Shown piece by piece: positions 22,901-34,659 of a stretch of 64,000 bases of DNA. The notes beneath the pieces were generated by a model, which did no database searches, was not told where the DNA came from, and worked only from the letters and a program-made list of their open reading frames with translations. This DNA comes from Saturnia japonica (taxonomy: Eukaryota > Arthropoda > Insecta > Lepidoptera > Saturniidae). Numbering within the stretch: the stretch's first letter is position 1; every line of letters starts with the position of its first letter. The position numbers and the translations under genes are program-made. The stretch is taken from contig CM065318.1 of the NCBI GenBank assembly GCA_033032175.1, positions 4,464,001 through 4,528,000 of the forward strand, given 5' to 3'.

Positions 22901-25900
22901 TTGATTTTCAAAGAAATAGGGTCCGATAATTCCGTGTGCTGATATGGCCGCCCAAACGGTTACTTTCGGCGAATGCAGAGGCTTTTGATGTTTTGCACGT
23001 GGGTTCTCTGCAGTGCAGTATCGACAATTCTGTTTATTGACATGCCCATTTAAGTGAAAATGAGCTTCGACAAAGAACAAAATATTGTTGAAACTCTGAA
23101 AGCGTTCCAACATTGTTTCAACAAAAGCTCGTCGTAAAAATGGGTCATTTGGCAGTAATTCCTGCACAAGTTGAATTTTATACGGGTGCAAATTCAAATC
23201 TTTTAACAAAATGCGACGCAAAGATGTTCTGGACACCACAAGTTTAGCTGATCGCTTGCAAGTCGATAGAAGCTCTAACTTGTTCAATTGTGTTTTCCGT
23301 TCTTGTTGACGTTGGGCGTCCCGCAGGCTTCTGTTTGAGAGTCAAACCAATAGCTTCGAACTTTTGACCTACGATCGAATTACACTTTCCTTCGGACACT
23401 AATTTACGTCATGTAATCCAAACTCACGCCGAAATAAACGTCGAACAATAGCGCACGAATCGCCATTTTTATAATAATGTTTAACGCAGAATGCACGCTG
23501 CGCTCCGGTGAAGCGATCCATCACGACTAAATTTCCGAGAACCAAGCTTCTCATCCACACCACCCGCGCATCCCCCGCTCATAAGCTTCAAACGCAAGAG
23601 TGTTTTTAAAATCGTACGGCTTTCTGGCCCACCCTGTATTACAGAATAATATAGATACGAATGCAAACTTGTGGTATTGAGTGTATAATTTAATTGCTTT
23701 TCCATTAATCAATTTATTCAACCTTTTGAATGTTGGTTATTTATAGATAACACCAAATGATGGCTTACCAGACACAATATGCACAAAATGTGTGAAAAAA
23801 TTAGATGATTGCATTAAATTTATTGAATTGTGCCAACAATCTGATTGCGAACTAAGAAGATATTTAAATAATAACACAAATTCTAAATATAATGATGACA
23901 TGTGGATAGAAATAAATAGTAATGCCATAAAGAAATACCATTGTTCTTCACCAGCCAGTGAACAAGATAAATGTTTATTAATTGATGATGATACAACAGG
24001 TATAAATGGTGATGAAAGCTGTAGAGTCAATTCAGAGATAACTACATTGAAAAACCATAAGAAGTCACGAAAACAACAGTGTTTTACTTGTGGAAAAATC
24101 ATGTCCTCCCGGTAAGTAATTATTCCAGGTGTATATACACAGTATACTTGGATCAACAACAAATGCAATTACTTTTAACAGGATTTTGAAGAGTTCTCTG
24201 ATGTATCTTTGAAGTTCAATATCCAATATCAGTGAAATTAAAACGGGTGGAAGGTGTACTATCCACACCCCACCCTATATACTCAGGTATTCCGCAAGGC
24301 TCCATTTTGGTGTCATGTCTGTTTCCACTTGCCAAACCGCGTCCATATAGGCTTATAAGCTGACATCACAGTACTCTATGCCACTCGCAGGAACAGACGT
24401 CAACTCAGAGACCTTAACCAATGCGTCATAACCATTCTCGGGAGATGGTTTCGTAAATAACGCATAGCTATAGAGAGTGCCGCGATTCTCTTTAATCCCG
24501 GACAACTACGAAAGCCACTTGAACCATTCAACCTATTCGGTATCCCAGTCCCCTGGCCACCAAGACTAAATTTTTGACACCCAAACTTAGCAAAATTCCT
24601 TTCGCCAGCTCAATAACTCAAGCGCAGTTTACTGTTAGAATTAGACAAAAATGAATTAGTCGGCTGACTGGCGCGAGCGGAGCGGCGTTGTGCCGTAGTT
24701 GACTCGCTGCGCTGAAGTGCGCTATGCGCTAACACTAACAAATCTATGATAAATTATTAGACGCGAGCTAAGCGCACTATTCCTGACTATAAAGTTACAT
24801 AATATACCATCACACCTGTATCCCCAAAGGGTTATGCAGAGGTGTACTAATTAATGTACACCCACAGTTCGCCGGGTATGTTTTTAGGTCCCATGTAATA
24901 GCGGACGAGCCTATTGCCATTAATCGGGCACAAAGCCAAACTCAGAGCTGCAACTGAGAATTTCATATAAAAACCCAATAACACTTTGCTCGACCTTGGA
25001 ATCGAACCTAGGATCTCGAGCATAGCATTCGCGTTTAGGACCACTAGGCTAATGAGCCAGTTATGAAGTTATGAATTATCAATACTAAAGCGATAAACTC
25101 TAAATCAGGCTTTTTTGGACATAAAATACACCATTTTGTAAATTGTACCTGTGCGAAGCTGAGGCGGGTCGATAGTAAATGTATAAGTTAGTTTAGCTCG
25201 AATTCTACGAATAGGGAATTAGTCAGATCGCCATATTGTTGCATATCCGGCAAGAGCCCAAGCCGAGGTACGGCCACTTTGGCACCCTTGAACATGTTGC
25301 CACGCTTTCGCGACTGAGGGCCATCAGAGCTCGCCCCCAAGCCCGGTAAAGCTGTAAAAACCGTCTGAGGCTTCAGAACCCTTATGGCTAACAGTACCTA
25401 TAGGCAGATAGAAAAAAAAGTTTATGGAGTTTATCAATTTCATATTATATATCCAACATCCATTTTTATACGAATAGATTCATATTAAAATCACTAATCA
25501 TTTTACTTACTCGAAATATTTTTTTCTTATCAGATTCCGTTTAAAAACTCATTTGAGGACGCATACAGGAGAACGCCCTTACTCCTGTTCTCACTGTGGA
25601 AAGAACTTTTCACTGACACAGAACTTGAAAGTTCATATGCGAGTACACACAGTAAGTGAACTAAAATTAAATAAATATGTATGTACATAGTAAAAAGAAA
25701 GTCGTCTGTCTGTTCGTCCACTTCTTCTACACCACACTACGGATATTTATACGGTTTTCACTGTCATTTAGATATTTTTTTAAGGAAGGTTTATACACAA
25801 TACATTCTATTTAAGTTTTATATGTAGTAGAGAAAATCTAAAATTTTAGAATCAAGTCGGCAATAAACTGATTTTCGTGCTATTAAATAGCTAAGCTAGT

Positions 25901-28900
25901 TAAACCTTACGCGATTCACCATAATTTACCAAAGAATTGTAGTTCTTCAAAAAGTCTATCGAAAAAACTGCGATGGCATATGTCTATTTCCGAAGATTGA
26001 CTCATAGTAACCATTTTTACATTCATCATTATAATTAAAAATATTAGGTTACTAGCTGTACCCCACGGTTTCACCCGTGTTAATTTTATCCGACAAACAC
26101 CGCACCGCCAACGCATCCGCGTAGTCTAACATAATTGTGCTTCACGCAAGTACAGATTATTTTAATTTTTCATTATCTCCTAAACTATGTGTCCAAATAA
26201 AATACTAAAAACCCAAAATTTAATTTAATAAAATTGTCTTTATGATGAAGTAACTTTTGTTCGTAAGGATTAATGTGCCATGCATTGCATATAGTATGCC
26301 TATCAGGAAATTTTGGAAAAATATTAAATGTACAGACAGAACTACATATTTATTAAAATAGGTTTTATGAAAATCGGTTAAGAACAAACAAAGATATTTT
26401 TACTGGATTTTTTTACTATTTCTAAAATTATTATTGTAATTTCTTATAGCCTATCAATTGACCAACGATCACATAAGGTTCCTTTGTAGAAAGTTTCATG
26501 AGATTAAGTCAAGCCATACTTTAAATATAATTGTTTAGTTAAAAGATTTTTGCGAGGCCCCCACAGGTTCGAGGCCGTCGCCTAGTGCCGCCACTGTTAC
26601 TGCATATACACCTACTGTTGCCGTAACCTGACAAACCAAACAAAATCATAGATGGGTTTATCACTATGTGTATTGTGGTCGCAATCCCTACCACCCCGCT
26701 ATATTACTGAATATGCACCGGCTGATTTCGGAAAACGACAAACCAAAAGAAAATCACAGATGGGTTTATTATATTTTATATGGTATTCTCATTATATGCC
26801 AATATGAATTCAACGCATTAACCGTCCCAACAAAACTTCAAAAATAATTAAGTTCATCCCATATTGTACCGGCCTGCGCCAAGGTTTTTTGAAAAACGTG
26901 AAACCCTTTTATTTCTTTCTTACCAAAAGCATAAGTATGAATTTTATATCCCTAATTTGAGACATGATGGGGTCTTCATACAAACTTTCACCCAAGTTTT
27001 ATTTTCACCACATGTGGAATAACACAATGAAACAATGCACTTGTAGCAAAACTGTATAATCCAGATAATTTACAATAGGTATATAGCTTACAATATAAAT
27101 ATAAACTACTATCTACCGAATACGTCATTATTCAAAAAACAGTAATAATGCCGTACTGCTTAGTTAAAGAGTTTAAAAACACTTAGAAAGTAAGTAGTAA
27201 GCACTAAGTATTAGAAATACAATATATTTCTGAATAAGTATAACAATGTCAATAAATCAACAACCGACATTACCGAGCATGCGCATTGGTGTTCTTTTTT
27301 CCTTATTTCTTTGTTCATGTACAAACTATCATCCCCTATTTTCTACCCTTAAAGTTTTATTTTCGCTGCAAAAAGTACCCTATGTCCTTTCTCAAGGTCC
27401 AATCTGTCTCTCTACCAAAATTCATCATAATTGGTTCAGCGGTTTAGGCGTGAAAACGTTACAGACATACAGAGTTACTTTTGCATTTATAATATTAGTA
27501 TGGATTGTATTTTCGTATCAATAAAGATTACGCCAGCGCATGCGAATAAAGAAGCTCGGGAGTCCTCGAATTCCGACTTACGTAACAAAAAGCAATATTT
27601 AAGGCTAGTTGAGAGTTGTAGCCTAATGTTAGATAGACTATACTATTCCTCGTGAGTCTGGCTATCATTATATAAAAATAATTTTTGGAATACCACTGGT
27701 AGTTCCCGAGATTACCGTTTTTAAACAAACAAACAAAAAACTTTTCGTTTTATTATATTAGTATAGATTTGTGAAGCTATTTTCTCTAATTCAGTACTAA
27801 TCTTTATCCAGATATATCTTAGATTATATCTTATTATTATCTTAGATTTATCTTTATTTAGATATGTTAGTTAACTTGGGCATTTAACGTGGATTTAAAT
27901 TGTCCTTTACATTATATCATTTAAATGAATATGGTAGAAGATAACAAGGATTCAAAATCACGCGCAACCAAAGAAATCACTCGCAGCGAAACAGTTGGCC
28001 GATACTCCACACCTATACTTAATGAATTGCGCGTCGCGACCTAAGCGCACTTTTCGTAACTATGAAGTTTCTACGGAGTTTCTAGCCCCGCTCAAATATT
28101 ACGTTGTATTTTAAATATTACTTTTTAACCAGAATATATTTCAAAATACATATTGTTAAATATTCCTTTCAGGGTGAGAAACCATTGCAGTGTTCCGTTT
28201 GTGGTGAATCATTTGCACAATCAGCCGGTTTGGCGGCGCATAAGCGTAAGCACACAGGACAGACCCCTTACAGGTGTTTGCTTTGCCCAAGGAGTTTCCG
28301 AACTGTTGGACATTTACAATATCATACCAGGTAGATTTTGTAAAATTTATAATATAAACATAGTGATTATAATATCCTCTTTGTAAATTAATATACTTTC
28401 TACTATTTATTTCATCGAATGTTGGAAAGGTAGTGTAGTTGTGTACTACTAAGGTACTCAAGTTACATATAAAAAGTACTGGTGCAATTTTTCGTATAAT
28501 TACCTTAAAAGTAATACTGGTATATTTATTGGTGTGTTGACCGTTAAATTCACAGGTGTAAAGTATTTTATTCTGTAAGGCTATGTTCAAATAACGCACA
28601 CAAGCTCCTGCGTTCGCTTATCTCACAGTGTGAGACAGTTTACTTCGTCAATTTACTGATTGGGCCGAGTCATATTATCTTCCGTTTCATTTATTTTAAC
28701 TGTCATCATAATATTAATACCTGAGAAGAAAACTTCGGACACCTTTTTAAGCATATTGCGTGCACGGAAGTTTGTTAGATTTGGCATGGTTAAAGTTTAT
28801 ATGGAGAAAGATTGCAGAAAGCTAAAATTTATCTTTAATATCTGTTATTAATATATTAAATTAAATAAATTATTATTCGAATCCTAAACCGATCAGTGCC

Positions 28901-29602
28901 ATTGAACTTAGACCCCCCAAAATATTGACATTTTCACTCAATGAAAATGACAGCAAGTGATTTAATAGTCATTTATAAGGTTCATACTGCAAATGTCAAA
29001 CAGAAAATAGTCTATGATTAAAAAGTCGCTAGTCGAATTTCGATAATTGGGCGACCACTAGTTTTTATAAAACTGCAATAAATTAAAAAAAAAACATATA
29101 TTCTTAACTGAAAAGAAAATATGCGTTACTTATTTTTCTAAGCGTCAATGGGCTATTACTGGATGGCGCTTTGAAATGTTTTTTTGAGCGGCACGTTAAC
29201 GCGCGGTGCATGCGATTGGTTTATGATAATAATATAATACAAAAAGTCTAGACGTGCGATTTCGAAACGCGCGTTTTTTTTATCATGTGAACGTGGACTA
29301 ACTCTGTTCATATTATTTACAGACGACATACTGGTGAAAAGAATTTCGAGTGTGATTCATGTCATCGTGCGTTCATCACACGCAGTGATTTGAAGCAGCA
29401 TCTCCTCACACATACGGGAGACCGACCGCATGTGTGTTGCATATGCGGTCTTCGATTGTCACGTGCGTCACATCTCAAAAGACATATTCAACATATACAT
29501 AACAGTCAAAAATTGTTTATTTGTTCCGAATGCACCGCCTCATTTAACAACAAGGATGAATTAGAAAAACATAAAATGTTGGATTGTAATCAGAAAAAAT
29601 AG
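19984..29602 (+). CDS. ZAD-C2H2 zinc-finger protein, likely transcription factor
   Basis: Exons are 19984-20100, 23747-24111, 25534-25651, 28173-28330 and 29323-29602. All have GT-AG borders and consistent phases, giving 345 residues. The N-terminus is a ZAD domain: CRIC (7-10) in exon 1 and CTKC (51-54) in exon 2. After an acidic linker come six C2H2 fingers: CFTCGK.., CSHCGK.., CSVCGE.., CLLCPR.., CDSCHR.. and CCICGL... A seventh, CSECTA.., ends in Cys where His is usual. HTGE-type linkers join most of them. Introns 2 and 4 cut through fingers 1 and 4. ZAD proteins are insect-expanded, dimerise through ZAD and bind DNA; the target is unknown. Intron 1 holds three transposons and intron 2 a Jockey scrap and a SINE. 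AATAAA lies at 29633. Confidence 0.92.
20480..22296. mobile_element. pogo/Tigger-like shell holding a gypsy fragment
   Basis: The left end is CAGTAGGAGCTTGATAACTT and the reverse complement of the right end is CAGCGGAATCTCGATAACTC. They share 13 of 20 bases, including the CGATAACT-type core usual in pogo ends, and both are flanked by TA (20478-20479 and 22297-22298). No pogo transposase is left. The middle is occupied by gypsy sequence, which must have arrived later. Confidence 0.55.
20700..22040 (+). mobile_element. Ty3/gypsy retrotransposon, internally deleted
   Basis: RNase H sequence comes first ([20 protein letters not shown] and [13 protein letters not shown], then [16 protein letters not shown]). 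It is followed at once by the end of the integrase, from [11 protein letters not shown] through [20 protein letters not shown] to a C-terminal chromatin-type segment ending at 21893. The zinc-binding and most catalytic integrase residues are deleted between them, and gag, protease and most of RT are absent. A purine tract AAGGAGG just before TGTTATGT at about 21944 may mark the start of a 3' LTR, with AATAAA near 22009; the LTR call is tentative. Confidence 0.82.
22347..23636 (-). mobile_element. Tc1/mariner element of DD41D type
   Basis: Left end CAGGCTGGGCCAAAAAG and reverse-complemented right end CAGGGTGGGCCAGAAAG form a TIR that continues to a shared run of A. TA flanks both sides (22345-22346 and 23637-23638). 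The minus strand codes for a transposase in broken frames from about 23420 to 22460, with blocks [72 protein letters not shown] and [17 protein letters not shown]. The second and third Asp have 41 residues between them. The first Asp reads Val (FVEAHF), and frameshifts occur near 22787 and 23290, so it is inactive. Confidence 0.85.
24150..24260 (-). repeat. Short copy of an unclassified repeat
   Basis: The words GAGTTCTCTGATGTATCTTT and CCAATATCAGTGAAATTAAA recur in slightly altered form at 30055-30115. The block lies directly downstream of zinc-finger exon 2. Confidence 0.4.
24265..24585 (+). pseudogene. Jockey-type RT scrap in zinc-finger intron 2
   Basis: Frame-hopping translation gives [10 protein letters not shown], then [38 protein letters not shown] and [16 protein letters not shown]. 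These are the GxPQGSxLSP motif and the post-YADD region of Jockey-clade RTs. The YADD segment itself is missing. Multiple stops make it a fossil. Confidence 0.7.
24590..24755 (+). repeat. Copy 2 of the GC-rich interspersed repeat
   Basis: Begins GCAAAATTCC, contains CTCAATAACTCAAGCGCAG and GACTCGCTGCGCTGAAGTGC, and is truncated before the GTGTTAACACAC segment found in the copies at 11746 and 44761. Confidence 0.6.
24760..25130 (-). repeat. tRNA-derived SINE, best copy in the window
   Basis: On the minus strand the head has A box TTAGCCTAGTGG (25041-25052) and B box AGGTTCGATTCC (24998-25009). The body then runs through ACATGGGACCTAAAAACATA and GTGTACATTAATTAGTACAC. The body recurs at 1330-1540 and the head at 4018-4132. 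Pol III transcription is expected for intact members; activity of this copy cannot be judged. Confidence 0.75.
25195..25425 (+). repeat. Poly(A)-tailed retroelement 3' end, copy 1
   Basis: GGGAATTAGTCAGATCG opens a block that passes through AAGCCCGGTAAAGCTGTAAA and ends in GGCTAACAGT plus an A run. The same order is found at 57545-57785 and, shortened, at 47685-47765. The A tail suggests the 3' end of a LINE or SINE. Confidence 0.55.
25930..26290 (+). repeat. Repeat cluster with a GCTGTACCCCACGG-type junction
   Basis: The GCGATGGCATATGTCTA block (compare 1085 and 51200) is followed by CTAGCTGTACCCCACGGTTT, CACCGCACCGCCAACG and TTTCATTATCTCCTAAACTA. The second part appears inverted at 59640-59830. 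Related CTAGCTGTGCCCGCG ends lie at 48490 and 61915. It is an unclassified lepidopteran-type interspersed repeat. Confidence 0.5.
27270..27985 (+). repeat. Mosaic of RTE-style 3' end and other repeat pieces
   Basis: It contains AATTGGTTCAGCGGTTTAGG and ACATTTATAATATTAGTATGG-like words usual near RTE-type LINE or derived SINE 3' ends. Next comes a block (27520-27770) that is found inverted at 59250-59480, at 38140-38260 and in part at 50885-50945. AGCTATTTTCTCTAATTCAG (27778) matches 1182. It fills zinc-finger intron 3. Confidence 0.45.
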
Positions 29603-29632
29603 CTAAATGTTATTATTTAACTTATTTATGTA

Positions 29633-29638
29633 AATAAA
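29633..29638 (+). terminator. Poly(A) signal of the ZAD zinc-finger gene
   Basis: AATAAA 30 bp after the stop codon is the first canonical signal. Confidence 0.6.
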
Positions 29639-29699
29639 CTCTTAAATAATCTGGTGTTGCCAATTATAGTTAATATAATAAATAGGTAATCTTTCCCAT

Positions 29700-30470
29700 C
29701 TACTCTCGTCAAATTTCTCAATTGGTGTGAATCAAAGATATACTACTCTCTAGAATAGAGGTGTGGATTTTCAGTATTTTAATCAATTATCATTACTGCT
29801 ACATATGAATAATAAGCAGACTTTGTACATATCAGATGTTGACAAGTTGAAAACCAAAAATGCATTATTTTCAGAGTAGTTTAGTATAATTGAAAATGTA
29901 AAACATAATTATTGCCTTATACGTCTTGCGGGGGTGTGTGGAAGTGGGGTAGTGCAAATGGAGTGTGGAAAGATTTGCCGCCATTTCTGTTCTGAATCAT
30001 CATACTATATTATACAATTTTTAACAAGAAAGAAACAAACTTCAATGATTTTGGAGAGTTCCTTGATGTATCTTCGAAATCGAAGGTCCAATGCCAATGA
30101 AATTAAAATTAAACCACCCTCGAGATATCGATACGATTTGGTTGCGCGTAATTATGAATCCGTGATATCTTCTACGATTTATTTTAAAATATATAGGTAT
30201 TGTAAAGGACAATTTAAATCTACGTTTTAAATGTTATCTAAGTCCAAGTTAAATCAAATTAGTATCTGGATAAAGATTAATATTGAATAGGAGAAAATAG
30301 CTTTGCAAATACCCTAATATTTTTAATTATTATGTTGAAGGTAAAAATGATAACTGTGAGTCAACTTAGAAGTTAGACATCGCGGACTTTTCTCCAGTAT
30401 TTTCCTGAACATTATTTTGTTGTACTTTATAATAAATATACTTTTATATTTTGTGAACATCTCATAATGT
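29700..30470. repeat. Intergenic with an inverted copy of the 1085-1320 repeat
   Basis: From 30045 to 30405 the words run opposite to those at 1085-1320 and 27780-27975, for example AAATAGCTTTGC against GCAAAGCTATTT and the GTGAGTCAACTTAGA block. The left part holds no recognisable element. Confidence 0.45.
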
Positions 30471-30613
30471 AGAGTCGTTGTGGTAACAGTGGGTCACCAT
30501 TTTTTCAAAGTCATATAACACCGAAACAGTACAAGCTATTGATGCTAATCTCTAATTTAAAAAAAGTTAGACTATTTAGTCATATTTTATTCCAAAAATC
30601 TTTTAAATATATA

Positions 30614-31828
30614 CATAGGCTGCACTAAAAGTATCGGGAATGGAATATGTATTTCCACTGTTCCTGTCATATTAAAACCTTTTTAATTGAAAACTCCTTG
30701 GTTTTAAAAATCGAATACAATTTATTTATTTAAAAAAAGATTCTCGGTCTTGTCACAAGGTTTTGTCAAACTTGTTTAGTCGTTGAGAAAATGGAATTGA
30801 CTCGAGAAAATTCAAGAGCGATGATTTATTATGATTTTCGAAGTGGTTTAACTCAAAAACAGTGTGTTGACCGGACGATTTCTGCATTTGGGGATGAAGC
30901 CCCATCCAAAACCACAATTTATCGCTGGTTTGCTGAATTTCAACGTGGACGTGTCAAGCTCAGTGATGATCCTCGTCAAGGTCGTCCGAAAACTGCAGTC
31001 ATCCAAGAAAACGTTGATGCGTGCGTAAGCTGATTGAGGAGATGAATGCATCCAGAAATCACAATTTGACTGCATGGTTTCTAATTTGCAATGAACAGTG
31101 TAAAGTCGATGATGCATCCTCGTCAAGAGCGTCCGAAAACTGCAGTCAGATCTCAAAGATTCCAACGTAGATCGAAATGCGTATACATCGATCTGAGAAA
31201 GATCGACATCGAACCCGAAACAAAAAACCAGTCACGAATTTGGGTGTTCGAAAATGAGTTAAAGCCAACAGAAATTATTCGTTCACGGAGTGTTGCAAAA
31301 AAAAAAATGGTGGCCACGTTTGTCTCCAAAACCGGCCATGTTACGACTATTCCTCTTGAGGGACAAAGAACGGTTAATGCAGAATGGTATGCTAGCATTT
31401 GTTTGCCACAGGTCGTTTCTGAACTCCGTAAAGAGAACGGCAACCGCCGCATCATCCTTCATCACGACAATGCGAGTTCTCACACCGCGCACAGAACAAA
31501 TGAGTTATTAGAGCAAGAAAACATAGAATTATTAGACCATCCGCCGTACAGCCCCGACCTAAGCCCTAATGATTTCTATACTTTCCCTAAAATGAAGAAT
31601 AAATCGTGGACAGAGATTTTCATCACCTGAAGGAGCTGTGGACGCCTACAAAACGGCCATTTTGGAGACGCCAACTTCCGAATGGAATGGTTGCTTCAAT
31701 GATTGGTTCCATCGTATGGAAAAATGTGTCAAATTTCGCGGAGAATACTTTGAAAAGCAATAAATACATTTTTAAATAGTAATGTTGTTTCACTTTCTTG
31801 ATTCCCGAAATTTTCAGTGCCGCTCTCG
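30614..31828 (+). mobile_element. mariner (DD34D) inside the pogo-like element
   Basis: Ends CATAGGCTGCACTAAAAG and, inverted, CGAGAGCGGCACTGAAAA both go on to TCGGGAAT, with TA on either side. The transposase starts at ATG 30791 (MELTRENSRAMIYYDFRSG). It has IYRWFAEFQRG, VVSELRKENG, ILHHDNASSHTAH and PPYSPDLSPND, with 34 residues between the second and third Asp. The region holding the first Asp is scrambled. A segment reading CCTCGTCAAG.CGTCCGAAAA is repeated about 145 bp apart (30969 and 31116), and stops and shifts follow. It is therefore dead. Confidence 0.88.
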
Positions 31829-32259
31829 TATATAATAATTTTTGACTTATATATTTAAGAAAAAAGTGGGCACTGACCCACTGTGTCCCCAGAGGAGTAC
31901 ACAGTGAGTCAACCTCGGGGTCACAGTGGATTAAGAGGGTAACTATGTAAAATACAGGTATTGTACGTATTTTTAATCAGTCTTTAAGTTAACACTTGGA
32001 ACATAATTACTTTTAAAATTAACTAGATCACAATAGACAGCCAAAACACTAAATAATCTCAAAAAGTTAGAGATTACACTTCGAATAACAATTGTTTGTT
32101 AACAAAATGTAGCTTAAGATATTAGAAAAACGGAAATCATAATTAAATTAAACTTAAAAATCGTACTCTCTTTGAACAATTAATTAGCACTTTGGTTTTT
32201 ATTGATAAGGCACCTATTCCATGAATCACAATTATTGAAATGTTTGTTTCAAATGTCAA

Positions 32260-34262
32260 CTAACGTATATCGATTTGAGAAAAATCAACATCAAAATAGT
32301 AGTAAGACAGTTGGCGTAAGGTGCTTCCTCCTACACAAGGTTTAGGCAATATAAATGTCACATCATATTCCTTAACATATGATAAATCAGGATTACTTGG
32401 CATATGAAACTGATATTTGCGATTTGCACGGAGGAAGCTAACGTAATATTCTAAGTTCTCATTACGCTCTTGCAAAATTTTTCCTACATAATAAACACTT
32501 TTTTTCTTACACGCAAAACGAACGAGAACGTAATCTTTCTCATTTGGAACTCGAGGCAAGACATTGCGCAGTAATTTTTGATCAGTTAGTATTTCAATTT
32601 CGTTTTCGAGTTCATCCTATGATTCACTCTGCAGGATTTTTCTAACAGCTTTTTTTTGGTTTATTTGTTTTGGTTTTCTGTGATAATTTTCTTTTATTAC
32701 CTTCCGATCTTTGTAATCTAATATTTTCCTTCTCTGGTGTATCCATTGCGATTAAGCTGCGGCCAGGTTTTCTTCTTCTTACTCTTGTCCTTGGCATATC
32801 TTTATTGAGTTGCCTAAACTGATTGGGGCTTGTAAATGATAATGACGATATATCTTTCGACGTTGAGCACTCAGGTTCTGATGCGTCATGCTGTAGATCA
32901 AACGAAGAAACTAATTCTCTCTGAAAAGTTGGAGAATGCACTATTACTACAGGGTGTGTTTCGTTTTCTAGAATCGAGGGACTATTTCTCTCATCCTCGC
33001 TGATATCAGGCTTGGGATGATTAGTCACAGTGCTGGATAAAAAGTCTTCATCCGTGAAAATATTCCTATCATAAGGATAGATCCCAGTTTTTTTTTAAGG
33101 AATTAATAATATTCGTTGGAGTCATTGCCCTGGTAAATGCGGTTCCTACCAGCTCAGCTAAATCATAGATCGTCACAGGCTTCCCTGGATTTTTCAGCAA
33201 CCAAGATTCCATGGCGGCATTGTAATAAGTTTTAAACGGAGAATAAATACCCACATCCAAGGGCTGGAGCTTTGCCGACGTATTAGGGTGTAGAGTCAAT
33301 ATTGTTACACCGTTTTCTTTTGCTACGTCTAAGGCTTCGAGAGACAAATGCGACTCATGGTTGTCCATAATCAATAATGAAGGATTTTCTTTGGAGCTCG
33401 AGGTGTGTTTGATGAAGTGTTTCATTGTTTTGAGAAATAGCTCACTATTCATCCAACCAGACAGTGTAGCTAGCTCTAATGTTCCAGGGGGAGCGCCTTT
33501 AATCATGTGATCCTTAAAAGTTTTTCCTAGGAAAAATAAGTATCGGTAGCAAAGCTTGACCAGCTGCATTGATAATGCAGCAAGTTGTTACTAAGGTACC
33601 TTTTCACCGCTTGTTACTTTTCCAATATTCTTACCCTTGGGACCAATTACTTTTTGGGGTTTCTGCACTATTGTTGTTGCAGTCTCATCAAGATTGTATC
33701 GTCTCAAGATCAAGATTGTGTCTCGTGCCATCGGCAAATGAAGATTGTCTTTTATAAACTTGTTCCAGATTGTCGAAAAAAACTTTCAGTTTTCTTATTG
33801 AATGCAGTTGCTCTGGCCAAACTGCAAGCATCTGGCTTGCGTAAAGAAAAGTCATTATGACGCTTGTGAAAAGATTTTAACCAGTCAATTCCTGCCATTT
33901 GGGTGACAACCCATGACTGTGGCATTTTAATTTTATTTATAACAGGCATTGCATATGCAACTCTTCGACAGTCTTTGTTGTTAAACCGTAAAACATAAGA
34001 GCGCAATTTTTATAGTATTCGGTAAGTGCTCGTTCTTGTTCATCCGTGAAAACGTTAATGTCATAATGCGCCTCAAGTCTCACATTTTCATTGCTTGTTG
34101 AAGTCTTTGTTTTAGCTGCATAACGTTGTAGCGTTGAAAATAGAATTTTCTTTTGTTGGCCACAGCCCGTATCTTTTTTCCCGATCTAATTTCTCGAAGA
34201 GCTTTTTTCATTTCTTCGGTGTGATTGCCTATTTTCCTACATAACGGACGTTTCTTTGGCAT
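32260..34262 (-). pseudogene. pogo-like DDE transposase with C-terminal domain
   Basis: The start MPKKRPLCRKIGNHTEEMKK leads into a psq-type helix-turn-helix. A CENP-B-like segment follows (WLKSFHKRHNDFSLRKPDA), then DDE_1 blocks NLDETATTIVQKPQ (about 33700-33660), SLLIMDNHESHLS and AKLQPLDVGIYSPFK. All three acids are present, with 35 residues between the last two. After the nuclease comes a Ser/Arg-rich linker and a C-terminal block VLVRFACKKKSVYYVGKILQ ending near DFSQIDIR. At least four frame changes or stops (about 34080, 33750, 33070 and 32600) disable it. Its N-terminus faces the right end, as expected for the element at 30472-37916. Confidence 0.85.
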
Positions 34263-34659
34263 TCTGTAAACAAAAATTCTGTAAAAATATGGGCTTTGTG
34301 ATCATTTTCGATTGTATTTAGACACACTTATTTACCAGCACCAGCAGGTGTTCCAAAGTGGACACAGTGGGTCGACTCACTGTGCCCACTCTGGAAGTGA
34401 CCCACTGTGCACCAACCACGCCATTTTAAATTTATAACACAATAACAGAAACTTCTACTGTGTTGGCAGTTTCATAATACTGTCAAATGAAATCTTAATA
34501 ATCACTCATTAGTCATTACATATATGTGATAACTCAGTAAATAAAATGAATAGCTACAGAAGAAGAAAACAACAAAACTTACGTGATTTTTTTACTTTTG
34601 CAGTATTAATCACAAATTCACTTTTATATCGTACAATTACACTTCCGAGCGGCGCGGCG

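Noticed and set aside
34352..34398. Genuine V(D)J-type recombination signals beside the RAG1-like frame
   Set aside because: No spaced nonamer was seen, the words also occur at the pogo-like ends, and the Transib ends proper are CACATTG/CACATTA at 34660 and 37740.
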